DNA from: Streptomyces benahoarensis
GTDB lineage: Bacteria > Actinomycetota > Actinomycetes > Streptomycetales > Streptomycetaceae
Direction of reading: 5' to 3'
Length of the DNA: 64,000 nucleotides
Assembly (NCBI RefSeq): GCF_007280575.1
Contig: NZ_VKJP01000002.1
Span: 29,700-93,699, forward strand
Positions 18,607 to 27,544 of the stretch are shown one piece after another (position 1 is the stretch's first letter; each line of letters opens with the position of its first letter). The notes below the pieces were generated by a model. That model was given only the letters and a program-made list of their open reading frames with translations. It did no database searches and was not told where the DNA came from. Made by a program: the position numbers and the translations under genes.

Positions 18607-18847
18607 CGTCGACCCGCTCACCGTCCCTGACCGTGGACGGCGTGGAACGGGCCCGCGACCTGCCGGACGATGCCCCGGGGACGAGGGGGCCCGTCCCGCG
18701 TGCCGGATGTCGCGGTACGGGTGGGCGTACGGCTCAGACGTGGGTGAGACCTCCGCGGTAGGTTCCCGTGCCGCTGTGCGCCACTGCGAGCTGAGGAAGT
18801 GAGACCAAAGACCTCCCGTGCCCCGGACTGCGCCGCCAGGAAGGCCC

Positions 18848-18965
18848 GCGTCGAAGCTCTACGGCCACATCAAACCGATCAAGAAGCACACGCATGCCTG
18901 GAGTTCTGCCGTTACCTGCGCAGCCTCTACCGGCGAGAGGCGAGGATCGCGATCGTCGGTGACGA
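18848..18965 (+). pseudogene. IS630-type transposase fragment
   Basis: Two adjoining frames give pieces typical of Streptomyces IS630 transposases: KLYGHIKPIKK (about 18855-18887), then after a frameshift LEFCRYLRSLYRREARIAIV (about 18898-18957). In intact elements the latter leads into the second catalytic aspartate, but here the match stops. The rest of the transposase is missing. The fragment abuts another transposase remnant directly. Confidence 0.6.
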
Positions 18966-19260
18966 CTGGGCGATGTCGCTGGTCGCCGGCGTGCTCGCGG
19001 GTGCGGACAGCATCGACGAGGTGGGCGTGCTGCGGCACGGCGCGATGGCGAAGGCGTTCGCCGGGGTGCGGGCGCCGTCCACGCTGGGCAGTTTCCTGCG
19101 CGCGTTCACCAGGGGCACGTGCGCCCACTGCAGTCCGCAGCACGGCTGTTCACGTGCAACCTGGCCGCGCACTGCACCCCGCTGCCCGCCTCGTCGCCCT
19201 GCCCGCCCACGATCAAGGTCTCGCAGACCCCGCCACCGGGACGGCCACCCGGTGATCACC
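18958..19260 (+). pseudogene. IS1380-type transposase fragment
   Basis: The sequence AMSLVAGVLAGADSIDEVGV followed by RHGAMAKAFAGVRAPSTLGS and FLRAFTRG matches the N-terminal region of IS1380-family transposases. At about 19117 the frame shifts; VRPLQSAARLFTCNLAAH continues in the next frame, then similarity fades. The catalytic DDE region is absent, so this is a dead remnant fused to the IS630 fragment on its left. Confidence 0.6.
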
Positions 19261-19372
19261 CGCACCTACCAGCAGAAATCCACCCGGTGGAGTCAGGCCG
19301 AAATTCGACTTATGACAAACGCCCGCCGTAGGTCCAGGGTCGGGACTGGACCCACGGCACGGCATCGGACGG

Positions 19373-19846
19373 TCAGAGGCCGAGGTCACTCAGGCCGGGG
19401 TGATCGTCAGGGCGGCGCCCCAGCGGCCAGTGGAACGTGCGCTCCGACTCCTTGATGGGAAGGTCATTGATGCAGGCGTAGCGGCGTCGCATCAGGCCGT
19501 CCTCGTCGAACTCCCAGTTCTCGTTGCCGTACGAGCGATACCAGTTACCGGAGTCGTCGCGGCATTCGTAGGCGAAGCGCACGGCGATCCGGTTCCCGTC
19601 GAAGGCCCACAGCTCCTTGATGAGCCGGTACTCCAGCTCTCGCTGCCACTTGCGGGTGAGGAGGGCCACGATCTCGTCGCGGCCGGTGGCGAACTCCGCG
19701 CGGTTCCTCCAGCGCGAATCCACCGTGTAGGCCAGGGCGACCTGCTCCGGGTCGCGAGTGTTCCACCCGTCCTCGGCCAGCCTGACCTTCTCGATGGCTG
19801 TTTCCCGGGTGAACGACGGGAAGGGCGGACGCGATTCGTCAGCCAT
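19373..19846 (-). CDS. SnoaL-like (DUF1348) NTF2-fold protein
   Basis: A 157-aa NTF2-fold protein; ATG 19846 follows AAGGAG. Conserved DUF1348 segments are [53 protein letters not shown] and [12 protein letters not shown]. The family is common in soil bacteria and has a cone-shaped ligand pocket, but no established reaction. Upstream lie seven tandem CTGGTG repeats and two copies of the operator found in front of the TetR gene at 20220. Repression by that TetR regulator is strongly suggested, and a detoxification or redox-stress role would fit. Confidence 0.85.
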   Translation of the reverse strand: MADESRPPFPSFTRETAIEKVRLAEDGWNTRDPEQVALAYTVDSRWRNRAEFATGRDEIVALLTRKWQRELEYRLIKELWAFDGNRIAVRFAYECRDDSGNWYRSYGNENWEFDEDGLMRRRYACINDLPIKESERTFHWPLGRRPDDHPGLSDLGL

Positions 19847-19891
19847 GTCGACTCCTTGCGCGTGCTGTTGATTCTCGGACGTACGTAGGGA

Positions 19892-19936
19892 CACCAGCAC
19901 CAGCACCAGCACCAGCACCAGCACCAGCACCAGCAG
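19892..19936. repeat. Hexanucleotide tandem repeat (CACCAG)7
   Basis: Seven perfect head-to-tail copies of CACCAG (19892-19933) plus a partial copy. They lie between the SnoaL-like start and its nearer operator. In the direction of the gene they read CTGGTG. Copy number could vary by slippage and would change the distance between operator and start codon. Confidence 0.85.
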
Positions 19937-19951
19937 AGAACGATCGTTCTC
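19936..19951. promoter_or_regulatory. TetR operator copy 1
   Basis: Perfect 16-bp palindrome GAGAACGATCGTTCTC upstream of the SnoaL-like gene. An identical copy lies 33 bp further upstream, and two near copies precede the tetR gene. Confidence 0.75.
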
Positions 19952-19968
19952 CTGATGCGCCACCCTAG

Positions 19969-19984
19969 GAGAACGATCGTTCTC
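19969..19984. promoter_or_regulatory. TetR operator copy 2
   Basis: Second identical 16-bp palindrome GAGAACGATCGTTCTC, 33 bp centre to centre from copy 1. That spacing is about three helical turns, so two repressor dimers would sit on the same face of the DNA around the promoter. Confidence 0.75.
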
Positions 19985-20219
19985 ATGCAAGCGCAAAACG
20001 GGCCCCTTCACCAAAGGACGACGAACACGTACCACCGCGAGATCTCCGAACCGGGCATCGGTGCGCCGCGCCGCCGCATGCCCTGCAGGCGACGGCCACC
20101 AAGGGGCCGGACCGCTCACTGCCGGACAACGCAGTACGCCGACGGGGGCCGCGCACACCGGAACCGACCCGACGTCACCACGCCCGCAAAGACATCCGGG
20201 CGAGAGACGTACCAGCAGG

Positions 20220-20789
20220 TCAGGCGGCGGTACGAGAGACTTTGATCAGGGCCTGGGCCGCGTCGCGGGCCGTGCGGGCGGGCTCGGGAGTGCGGGAGAT
20301 GGCTGCGGTGGTGATGGCGCCCTCGACGAGCAGGGAGAGCTGGTCGGCAAGGGAAGCCGGCAGCCCCGCGGCAGCCACCAGGTCAGCGACACGGCGCCGG
20401 AACGCCGCCTTATGCTTCCGGGCGACTTCGGCCACCGCGGGCGAGGCGGCACCGAGCTCCCCGTAGGAGTTGATGAAGGCGCAGCCACGGTAGTCGGACT
20501 CGCTGAACCAGCTGTACAGCCAGTCGAAAACCGCCAGGACGCGGTCCTGTGGCGTACCGTCCACCGTGTCCACGTACCCGACCAGCCGCTGCAGCAGTTG
20601 GGCGTCGCGCCGACGCAGATACGCCTCCACCAGGTCACCCTTGGAGGGGTACAGCCGGTAGAGCCGCTTGAGGGAGACCCCCGAGGCGTTGCGGACCGCG
20701 TCCATGCCGACGGCCTGCACCCCGCGCTGGTAGTACAGCCCTTCGGCCGCATCCAGGACCCGCTCCCTGGCCGTCTCCTCTTCCAGCAT
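20220..20789 (-). CDS. TetR-family transcriptional repressor
   Basis: A 189-aa TetR protein. The N-terminal DNA-binding domain (about residues 8-55) contains [20 protein letters not shown] and the recognition region [19 protein letters not shown]. The C-terminal TetR_C-like ligand domain includes [14 protein letters not shown], a pattern seen in regulators of quinone or electrophile response. Two near-copies of the palindrome found in front of the SnoaL-like gene lie just upstream of this ATG. The protein therefore probably represses itself and that gene. The inducer is unknown. Confidence 0.92.
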   Translation of the reverse strand: MLEEETARERVLDAAEGLYYQRGVQAVGMDAVRNASGVSLKRLYRLYPSKGDLVEAYLRRRDAQLLQRLVGYVDTVDGTPQDRVLAVFDWLYSWFSESDYRGCAFINSYGELGAASPAVAEVARKHKAAFRRRVADLVAAAGLPASLADQLSLLVEGAITTAAISRTPEPARTARDAAQALIKVSRTAA

Positions 20790-20806
20790 CAGTACATCCC
20801 TTGCGC

Positions 20807-20822
20807 GAGAACCATCGTTCTC
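20807..20822. promoter_or_regulatory. TetR operator copy 3 (autoregulatory)
   Basis: GAGAACCATCGTTCTC, one mismatch from the perfect palindrome at 19936, located 17 bp upstream of the tetR start codon. Confidence 0.7.
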
Positions 20823-20842
20823 GTAGGGTACAGCAGGGCCTG

Positions 20843-20858
20843 GAGAACGATCACTCTC
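20843..20858. promoter_or_regulatory. TetR operator copy 4 (autoregulatory)
   Basis: GAGAACGATCACTCTC: the left half is exact and the right half has two changes. It is 36 bp centre to centre from copy 3 and completes a pair in front of tetR like the pair in front of the SnoaL-like gene. Confidence 0.6.
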
Positions 20859-21392
20859 CGCCCTCCCCGGCAGGCCGTCGCTCCTGCGACCACTGCGGGC
20901 AGTCCGTCGTCATAGAGCTCGCGCCCCTTGGACCGTGCCCTACGCGACTCGGCCTCTCCTCACCCCGCGCCCTTCGCGTGCCATGGGGCCGTTCCGGCCT
21001 GCATCCATGGCATACATGGCGCCCCGAGGATGCGAAACTCAGCGGCTCAGTCCCCTACCCCGAGATCCGCTTCAAGTGGCTTGCCCACATATTCAGTGCG
21101 GGCAATCCGCGGCCCTGCGTGATCAACGCCGCGCATCCCGTGGGGCGCACAGCCCAGGCGGGCGTGGCGCCAGCGGGTGAACGGCGGGCCCGCAAGACAC
21201 GGCAGCTCACCCTCGAGATCGTCAAACCCGCAGGCGGGTCGTCGAACGCACTCCGGCCTGACCATGCCTCATTCGAGCGTGATCAGGTTCGCGTGCGCCC
21301 GGGGGCGGCGTAGCCGCACAGCCGACGGGTTGGCCCGGTACGGCCCGGGCCCTGCTGATCAACTCCGAGGGCGCGGCGGCCCCGGGCCCGGG
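20859..21392. other. Gene-free stretch between tetR and the RpiR gene
   Basis: About 530 bp in which no frame gives a recognisable protein or convincing codon bias. The frames seen are short and rich in Arg/Pro/Ala. It may hold the tetR promoter at its left end and decayed sequence at its right. No repeats or RNA genes were recognised. Confidence 0.5.
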
Positions 21393-22253
21393 TCAGCGGC
21401 GGTACAGCCCGGCCCTGTCGGCAGCTTCCTCGGCGGCCTGCAGGTGGCGGCGGGCGTTCTCACCAAGGGTGTTGAGGACGCCGGCAACGATCGTCTCGGT
21501 GACTGCCAGGGTCGGCACGAAGCTGTCGTAGGGGGAGGGGGCGGTGACCTGACTGGGCAGGACGACCTCGGCGTGCTGGGTGACCGGGGAGAGCCAGGTG
21601 TCGGTGAACAGGACGATGCGGCTGCCCTGTTCCTGCGCCATCTGCGCCATGACCAGTTTGTCGGCCTCGTAACGCCGGTAGTCGAACACGACCAGGACGT
21701 CGCGGCGGCTGAGCGTGGTGAGGACCGCGGTGCGTTCCACGTGGCGGTCGGGCAGGAAGCGCACGTCGTCGCGCAGCTGCATCAGATGCAGTCCGAGGTA
21801 CTGGGCGAGCAGGTGGGTGAACCTGCCGCCGGCCAGCGTGATCCGGCGCTTGGAATCGGCCAGGAGCTGGATGGCCCGTTCCAGGTCGTGGGGCGGCAGT
21901 TCAGCGAGCGTGCGGGTGACCGCCGTGCCGAGTATCTGATCCGCCGTGAGCTCGCGCGCCTGCGGTTCGCGGCCATATCCGGGTGTGGCGTACAGCGACA
22001 GAGGGGAGGCGTGACGTTCGTCGAGCTCGGTGCGCAGCGCAGCCTGGAAGTCGGGGAAGCCCCGGTAGCCGAGGCGGTTGACGAAGCGGATGACGGTGGG
22101 AGCGCTGACCCCTGCGCGTTCGGCGAGCACCGCGACGGTCTCGAAGCCGGCGGACGGGTAGCCGGCCAGCAGCACGCGGGCGACCTTGCGTTCAGCCGGG
22201 CTGAGATCCCCCAGCTTCTGCCGGATCTCCTCGGCGAGGGCGCTGGAGTCCAT
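21393..22253 (-). CDS. MurR/RpiR-family transcriptional regulator
   Basis: A 286-aa regulator. ATG 22253 is preceded by AAAGG; the frame upstream is Arg/Pro-rich and not credible. The N-terminal RpiR HTH (about 1-75) contains LSPAERKVARVLLAGYPSAG and VSAPTVIRFVNRLGYRGFPD. The C-terminal SIS-type domain (about 120-260) has LVVFDYRRYEADKLVMAQMA and IVLFTDTWLSPV. SIS domains bind phosphosugars or related ligands. Here the gene follows an amino-acid ABC importer and peptidase on the same strand, so it is probably their regulator and the ligand may be a transported amino-acid derivative. Confidence 0.9.
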   Translation of the reverse strand: MDSSALAEEIRQKLGDLSPAERKVARVLLAGYPSAGFETVAVLAERAGVSAPTVIRFVNRLGYRGFPDFQAALRTELDERHASPLSLYATPGYGREPQARELTADQILGTAVTRTLAELPPHDLERAIQLLADSKRRITLAGGRFTHLLAQYLGLHLMQLRDDVRFLPDRHVERTAVLTTLSRRDVLVVFDYRRYEADKLVMAQMAQEQGSRIVLFTDTWLSPVTQHAEVVLPSQVTAPSPYDSFVPTLAVTETIVAGVLNTLGENARRHLQAAEEAADRAGLYRR

Positions 22254-22414
22254 CGTCGTGCCTTTCTGTCGTGAGCGAGATCGTTGTCCCGTCGAGCCTA
22301 GTGCCCGCCTCGCCACCGGCGGTGGCGCGGCGGGCACCAGGCAGGGATCACGGCGGCAGGCGTGGGCTCCCGCACCGGCCGGCGGGCACACCGCCGGTGC
22401 GGGAGGCCGATGGG

Positions 22415-23653
22415 TCAGCCGGTGCGGGCATCGCCGAGGCGGGCGATGAGGGAGGCGAGCAGGGCAATCCGGGCGGGAACGGATGTCACGTCGAGCCATT
22501 CCTCCGGTGAGTGGTCCGCCCCACCGACCGGCCCGAGCCCGTCCAGCACCGGCACACCGCATCCGGCGATGAGGTTGGCGTCACCGACGCCGCCGGTCGC
22601 CGCGGCGCCCATCGACAGGCCCAGCTGCTGCCCGGCCCGCAGAGCGTGCGCGAAGATGCGACGGGAAGCGGGCGTGTCCGGCATGGGCGGGCATACCTCC
22701 AGCTCCTGGACCTGAACCGTTGTACCGGGAACGGTGGGGCGGGCCGCGGCGGCTTCGATCGCGGCGCGAGCACGGTCCAAACCCGCGGCGGTTGGCGACC
22801 GCACCTCGACGCGCAGTTCCGCCTCGGGGCAGACGATGTTGGCCCGGCTGCCCGCGCGCACGACGCCGACGTTGACAGTCACGTCTCCCCCGTCGTCGTC
22901 GAGTCCCTCAAGGGCGAGGACCAGGTGAGCCGCCGCGAGGGCGGCATTCGCTCCCCGCTCGGGTTCGATGCCGGCGTGCGCGGCGCGGCCGGTGACGCGG
23001 AGCAGGTAGTCCGCCACGCCCTTGCGGGCGACGACGAGATCCCCGTTCTCCCGTGCGCACTCCAGTGCCAGCGCATAGTGCATGCCGTGCGCGGTGCGTT
23101 CGGTGACGGGGCGGCTGGCCGGCGATCCGATCTCCTCGTCCGGGGTGGCGAGGAACACCACCTCGGCGTAGTCGTCCAGGCCGGCGGCGTGCAGGATCTC
23201 CAGGGCGGTCAGGCCGGCCAGCAGCCCTCCCTTGTCGTCGCTGGCGCCGGGGCCGTGGGCCAGCGAGCCGGCGATGCGGAACGGCCGTGCGGCGGCTGTA
23301 CCGTCCTCGAAGACGGTGTCCATGTGGGCCGCCAGCAGGATCCGCCGGCCGCCGTCGGCCTGCGACAGGCGGCCGGCGTTGCGGGCCACCAGGACGTCAC
23401 CGGACCGGTCGCCATGGGCCGGTGGGAGCGCGATCCGTTGCGTGGCGAAGCCGATCGCCTCCAGCCGGGCCGCGGTCCACTCGGCGACGAGGTTGACGCC
23501 GTCGGGGCTGTAGGAGCCGGAGTCGATCGACACCAGCTCGGCCAGATCCCGGAGGTAGCCGTCGAGCCGGGCTTCGGCTTGGGCCAGCAGCGCGGCCGTG
23601 ACGGCCGGGTCGTCGGCGGGTGTGTCGCGGTACTGCCGCGAGAGGGCGGTCAC
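22415..23653 (-). CDS. M20-family metallopeptidase (ArgE/CPG2-like)
   Basis: A 412-aa enzyme whose ATG at 23653 overlaps the end of the ABC ATPase gene by 4 bp. M20 metal ligands are visible in LLAAHMDTVFED (HxD), SDDKGGLLAGL, TPDEEIGSPAS (catalytic EE) and LALECAR, with a late histidine in GGADHSPEEW. The lid/dimerisation domain lies between (AAHAGIEPERGANAA). Such enzymes remove an acyl, glutamyl or dipeptide group in the cytoplasm. Coupled translation with an amino-acid ABC importer implies that the imported compound is an N-acylated or dipeptide-like amino acid cleaved on entry. Confidence 0.9.
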   Translation of the reverse strand: MTALSRQYRDTPADDPAVTAALLAQAEARLDGYLRDLAELVSIDSGSYSPDGVNLVAEWTAARLEAIGFATQRIALPPAHGDRSGDVLVARNAGRLSQADGGRRILLAAHMDTVFEDGTAAARPFRIAGSLAHGPGASDDKGGLLAGLTALEILHAAGLDDYAEVVFLATPDEEIGSPASRPVTERTAHGMHYALALECARENGDLVVARKGVADYLLRVTGRAAHAGIEPERGANAALAAAHLVLALEGLDDDGGDVTVNVGVVRAGSRANIVCPEAELRVEVRSPTAAGLDRARAAIEAAAARPTVPGTTVQVQELEVCPPMPDTPASRRIFAHALRAGQQLGLSMGAAATGGVGDANLIAGCGVPVLDGLGPVGGADHSPEEWLDVTSVPARIALLASLIARLGDARTG

Positions 23654-24420
23654 AGGACCTTGGACAGGAACGTGCGGGTGCGCTCCTGCTCCGGATCGGC
23701 CAGGACCTGGCGCGGCGGGCCGGATTCGACGACGACTCCTTCGTCCATGAAGACGGCGGTGTCGGCGACCTCGCGGGCGAAGGCGATCTCGTGGGTGACC
23801 ACGACCATGGTCATGCCGTCCGCTGCGAGTTGCCGCATGACCTGAAGGACGTCCCCGACCAGTTCCGGGTCGAGGGCGGAGGTGGGCTCATCGAAGAGCA
23901 TGAGCTTGGGTTTCATCGCCAGGGCGCGGGCGATGGCGACCCGCTGCTGCTGGCCGCCGGACAGCTGGGCCGGATAGTGGCCCGCCCGGTCGGCCAGGCC
24001 GACCCGGTCCAGCAGACGTTCGGCATCGAGCCGCGCCTGTGCGCTGTCGGCACCGGCTACCTTGACCGGGGCATCCATGACGTTCTGAAGGGCCGTCATG
24101 TGCGGGAAAAGGTTGAAGCGCTGGAAGACCATGCCGATGTCGCGGCGGCGCCGGGCGACTTCCCTCTCCCGCAGCTCGTGCAACTTGCTGCCCTGCTGCC
24201 GGTAGCCCACGAGGTCACCGTCGACGGTCAGTCGCCCGGCGTCGACCTTCTCCAGGTGATTGATGCAGCGCAGGAATGTGGACTTCCCAGAGCCCGACGG
24301 CCCGAGCAGACAGCAGACCTGACCGCGCTCCACGGTCAGATCGATGCCCTTGAGGACGTCGAGCCTTCCGAAGTGTTTGCGCACGCCCTCGGCGTGCACC
24401 ATGGGGGTTGTCACGGTCAT
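23650..24420 (-). CDS. Polar amino-acid ABC transporter ATP-binding protein
   Basis: A 256-aa GlnQ/HisP-like ATPase. It shows Walker [10 protein letters not shown] near residue 39, signature [15 protein letters not shown], Walker [15 protein letters not shown], and the D-loop and H-loop ([15 protein letters not shown]). Its start overlaps the permease stop and its stop overlaps the M20 peptidase start, giving a fully coupled four-gene unit with the substrate-binding lipoprotein. It powers import of an amino acid or derivative. Confidence 0.93.
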   Translation of the reverse strand: MTVTTPMVHAEGVRKHFGRLDVLKGIDLTVERGQVCCLLGPSGSGKSTFLRCINHLEKVDAGRLTVDGDLVGYRQQGSKLHELREREVARRRRDIGMVFQRFNLFPHMTALQNVMDAPVKVAGADSAQARLDAERLLDRVGLADRAGHYPAQLSGGQQQRVAIARALAMKPKLMLFDEPTSALDPELVGDVLQVMRQLAADGMTMVVVTHEIAFAREVADTAVFMDEGVVVESGPPRQVLADPEQERTRTFLSKVL

Positions 24421-25400
24421 CCCTTCTGGTGGTTCGGGCCGGATCCGAGGACGCGCAGGCGACTTGCGGACCCGGTGAGCAGACGCCGTAGCGGGCTGGT
24501 GCGCCCGCTTTGGGCGGTGCCGCGTCCGTAACGGCGCTCCAGCCAGGACTGCGGGAAACTCAGCAGAGTGACGAGGATCAGATACCAGATGCTGGCCACC
24601 ACCAGCAGGGGAATGACCTGGTAGTTCTGGGCGTACACGTCCTGGATGTTGGACATCAGGTCGTGCGCGGAGATCACCGACACCAAGGCGGTCATCTTCA
24701 GCATGTTGATCGATTCGTTGCCCATGGGCGGGACGATGACCCGCATCGCCTGCGGCAGCACGATGCGCCGCATGGTCAGCGCCGGCCGCATGCCGAGCGA
24801 GTACGCGGCCTCCGTCTGCCCTTCGTCGACGGACTGGATGCCGGCGCGGATGATCTCGCTGGCGTACGCGGCCTCATTGAGCCCCAGGGCCAGCAGCGCG
24901 GCCACCGCCGGCGTCAGCAGGCTGTTGGTGTCCGCCTGGAGGAAAGTGATGTGCGTGAACGGGACACCGATCATCACGTACTTGTACAGGGCCCCGGCAT
25001 AGCCCCAGAAGATGATCTGGACAAGCAGCGGGGTGCCACGGAAGACCCATACGAACGCGGTGGCCAGGCTGTACAGGACGGGATTGGTCGAGCGCCGCAT
25101 CACGGCGATGAGTGTGCCGAGCCCCAGGGCGAGGACCATGGCCGCGGCGGTCAGCCACAGTGTCGTGACGAGGCCGTCGAAGATCAGGCCGGCGAAGAGG
25201 TAGTGGCCGACGATGTCCCAGTGCAGATTGGCGTTGTTGGCCAGCGACCCGATGAGTCCGGTGAGCGCGGTCACCGCCGCCACGGCGGCGATCCACCGGC
25301 CCCAGTGCCGCACGGGAACCACCAGGAGGTCCTGCGGCGGCGCCTCGTCGGACCGGACGGCGTCGGTGCCGGCGGGCACGGGTGCGGTAGATGCTGCCAT
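24417..25400 (-). CDS. Polar amino-acid ABC transporter permease
   Basis: A 327-aa HisM/GlnP-type permease. An extra N-terminal helix (about 35-55) precedes the usual five-helix core. Core features are the FVWVFRGTPLLVQIIFWGY motif of the amino-acid permease family and the EAA loop EAAYSLGMRPALTMRRIVLP contacting the ATPase. It is a single permease gene, so the channel is presumably a homodimer. It starts one base after the stop of the binding-protein gene and overlaps the ATPase gene by 4 bp. Confidence 0.92.
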   Translation of the reverse strand: MAASTAPVPAGTDAVRSDEAPPQDLLVVPVRHWGRWIAAVAAVTALTGLIGSLANNANLHWDIVGHYLFAGLIFDGLVTTLWLTAAAMVLALGLGTLIAVMRRSTNPVLYSLATAFVWVFRGTPLLVQIIFWGYAGALYKYVMIGVPFTHITFLQADTNSLLTPAVAALLALGLNEAAYASEIIRAGIQSVDEGQTEAAYSLGMRPALTMRRIVLPQAMRVIVPPMGNESINMLKMTALVSVISAHDLMSNIQDVYAQNYQVIPLLVVASIWYLILVTLLSFPQSWLERRYGRGTAQSGRTSPLRRLLTGSASRLRVLGSGPNHQKG

Positions 25401-25401
25401 G

Positions 25402-26355
25402 TCAGGACACCATCCCGTTCTTCGTGGCCTGCTTCACCGCGATCGACGCCCCGCCGTACTTGTCGCAGATCCTGGTGAGCGTGCCCTCGTCGATCAGCTG
25501 CTGAAGTGCCTTGCGGATGGCTTCGGTGAGCTGCGGAAGGTTCTTGCTGACGCCGATGCCGTTGGGCGTGGCTCCGTAGCCGGCGCTCGCCGAGGGGTCG
25601 TTGACCACCTCGAACGCGCCGCCGCCGTCGGCGGTCTTGGCCGTCCAACCGGCCGCGGGCTTGGTCAGCACATCGGCCACGACCTTGCCCGAGCGCAGCG
25701 CGAGCTGCGCGTCGGAGTCCTTGGGGAACGTCTGGATGCCGATCTGTGGCCTGCCCGCGGCTTTGCACGCGGCCTGGTGGGCCTGGAGCAGCTGAAGCTG
25801 GTGAGTGGCGGCCTCGACGCCCACGTTGCGGCCGCACAGGTCGTCCAGTTTCGCGATCCGGGCCGGATTGCCCTTGGCGACCAACACCCCCGAGCCGGAA
25901 ACCGAGTAGTCCACGAAGTCCAGGACCTGCCTGCGCTCCTTGGTGTCGGTCAGCGCCGACATGGCGACGTCGAACTTCCCCGCCTGGACGGCCGGCACGA
26001 TGCCGTCGAACTTCTGCGGCGTGAAGGCGAACCGCACGCCGAGCTTGGCGCCCAGCGCCTGCCCCAGGTCGTAGTCCAGACCGGTCAGGTCCGGCTTGCC
26101 CTCGGTGACGAACATCGCGAACGGCGCGTAGGGCGCATCGGTCGCCACCCGCACCGTGTCGCTGTCTTTGATGCCGGCCGGCAGCGCATCGTGGAGCGCC
26201 GCGTCTCGGGTGATCTGCGCCCCCGCGACGGTGACACGGGCGGGCGGCGCCGCCGTACTGGCGGCTTGACCGCCACACGCGGTGAGTGTGGCCACGGCCA
26301 CGGCCGGCAGAACGGCTGCGGCGGTCACATGACGGGTCAGGCGGGTGTGCACCAC
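25402..26355 (-). CDS. Amino-acid ABC transporter substrate-binding lipoprotein
   Basis: A 317-aa SBP_bac_3 protein. GTG 26355 follows GAGGAAGGA. A signal peptide ends at the lipobox TLTAC (cysteine near residue 27), so the protein is tethered outside the membrane. The conserved opening of the fold is VRVATDAPYAPFAMFVTEGKPDLTGL, split here by variable residues, followed by GLDYDLGQALGAKLGVR and FDVAMSALTDTKERRQ. A long spacer follows the lipobox. It is the first gene of the importer-peptidase operon. The ligand is likely an amino acid derivative processed by the M20 peptidase at 22415. Confidence 0.92.
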   Translation of the reverse strand: MVHTRLTRHVTAAAVLPAVAVATLTACGGQAASTAAPPARVTVAGAQITRDAALHDALPAGIKDSDTVRVATDAPYAPFAMFVTEGKPDLTGLDYDLGQALGAKLGVRFAFTPQKFDGIVPAVQAGKFDVAMSALTDTKERRQVLDFVDYSVSGSGVLVAKGNPARIAKLDDLCGRNVGVEAATHQLQLLQAHQAACKAAGRPQIGIQTFPKDSDAQLALRSGKVVADVLTKPAAGWTAKTADGGGAFEVVNDPSASAGYGATPNGIGVSKNLPQLTEAIRKALQQLIDEGTLTRICDKYGGASIAVKQATKNGMVS

Positions 26356-27086
26356 GGTCGAATCCTTCCTCTGACGTACTGCCGGCGGGAAACGCCGACG
26401 ACGAGCACGAAGAGGAAATTACATGGAGCCCATGAGATTGGATAGATGTAACGCACGTTACGGTCTGGTGAAGCGCTGCACCGGCCAGCCCTCCCCACTC
26501 ACCATGCGGCGATTTACCAGCCCCTCTTGAGAGAGCGCGAAGGCAGCCCCCCGGGCGGCGTTACACAACCTTGCCTCTGAGCAGAGTCTGTAATGCCTGT
26601 TTCCGCACAGCCTCCCCATCCCGACGCACCCGCGACACCCCGTCCGGTCTCGGATGCCGCCCATGTCCAGGACGCCACGACCGCCGGTGTGCGGTGAGCC
26701 CGCGGCATGACTTGTTCGAGCTGGTGAGCCAGCCCCGGCAGAGTCGGGTCCTGTGCCCTGAGCTGGGGCAGCGGTCAGGTGCCAACGGTCATGCGGTCAT
26801 GCGGTGGGCGGCAGTGCGTCGTGGGTGCGTTGGGCTTGGGGATCACCGCGAAGCCGTCACCGGATGAGGTCCGACGCTCACCTGCCGGAACGCCCCGCTC
26901 GCCGCCTGCGGCATGCTGCGCCGGTGCACTGACGAGAACGACCGCACCGCTACCGTGAACCCCGTGTGCTCCCGAGCCATACCGGTGCCCTGAAGGTCTG
27001 CACCTGGCCCCAGGGGCCGTGTGCTCGGGGCCGATGTAAGCCAAAGACGTGGATAGCCCCCCGCCGCGCCCGGCACAGTGGCCGCC
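26356..27086. other. Operon promoter region and gene-free DNA
   Basis: About 730 bp without a credible gene. The left part must hold the promoter of the amino-acid importer operon. It includes an imperfect palindrome at 26448-26461 (GTAACG-CA-CGTTAC), a candidate operator for the RpiR regulator. The right part contains only short low-quality frames. Confidence 0.45.
26448..26461. promoter_or_regulatory. Inverted repeat upstream of amino-acid importer operon
   Basis: GTAACG and CGTTAC arms separated by two bases, 93 bp upstream of the GTG start of the binding-protein gene, in an AT-rich patch. Candidate operator, possibly for the RpiR protein at 21393. Confidence 0.4.
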
Positions 27087-27449
27087 GTGACGAGCAGTGA
27101 GCTGTGGACCCGTGCGACCGCCGACCGCTACGACGCCGAGGAGACCGAGATGTCCTCGGCCGCCGTCCTCGCACCGACCCTCGCCTTCCTCGCCGAACTC
27201 GCCGGAGACGGCCGGGCACTGGAGTTCGCCATCGGAACCGGACGAGTGGGCGTCCCGCTCCGGGAACGCGGCGTGCCGGTGGTGGGCATCGAACTGTCCG
27301 CGCACATGGCGTCGTCGGTCCCGCCCCCTCTCACTCGGTGCGGCCGGAAATCGGCCCTGCAGTCGTGGCCGCGCCAGCGCCACCCGAGAAACGACAAGCG
27401 AATCCGGCGGTCGGGATTATCGATATTCGTGTCCACCAAACTCCGTTGA
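27087..27449 (+). pseudogene. Truncated SAM-dependent methyltransferase, N-terminal fragment
   Basis: From GTG 27087 the frame encodes the start of a class I methyltransferase. The motif I region is ALEFAIGTGRVGVPL, followed by the acidic residue at the end of strand 2 in VVGIELSAHM. Similarity stops at about 27310 and the frame then runs through unrelated sequence into the yjbQ 3' fragment at 27383. About 170 C-terminal residues expected for the family are missing. The truncation coincides with the left edge of the proposed island and may have been caused by its arrival. Confidence 0.65.
27383..27448 (-). other. Stranded yjbQ 3'-end fragment A (candidate attachment site)
   Basis: Read on the minus strand, this encodes LVDTNIDNPDRRIRLSFLG, matching the C-terminus of the YjbQ protein at the right edge of the window (LVDTNVDNPDREVRLSFLG). 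The usual stop position is TGG, so it is non-functional. It shares the 16-nt block AACGGAGTTTGGTGGA with fragment B at 37236-37303. It marks the proposed left end of island 1. Confidence 0.65.
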
Positions 27450-27544
27450 TGCAACCCCAGGGTAGCGACACGCAGGCCCCTCTGGTCGGCGGGCGCCCGC
27501 CCAGGTAAGGCACCCTACGCTGCGGGCCGCCGAGGAGGCGTCGG

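Noticed and set aside
19892..19936. Short tandem repeat considered as a CRISPR array
   Set aside because: The unit is six bases with no spacers. It is a microsatellite.
20859..21392. Plus-strand frames between tetR and the RpiR gene as genes
   Set aside because: They are short, Arg/Pro-rich, without ribosome sites or family matches.
27383..27448. Integrase or tRNA gene at the island borders
   Set aside because: No tRNA fold and no tyrosine or serine recombinase motifs were found near 27.4, 37.3 or 63.8 kb. The repeated sequence is the end of a protein gene.
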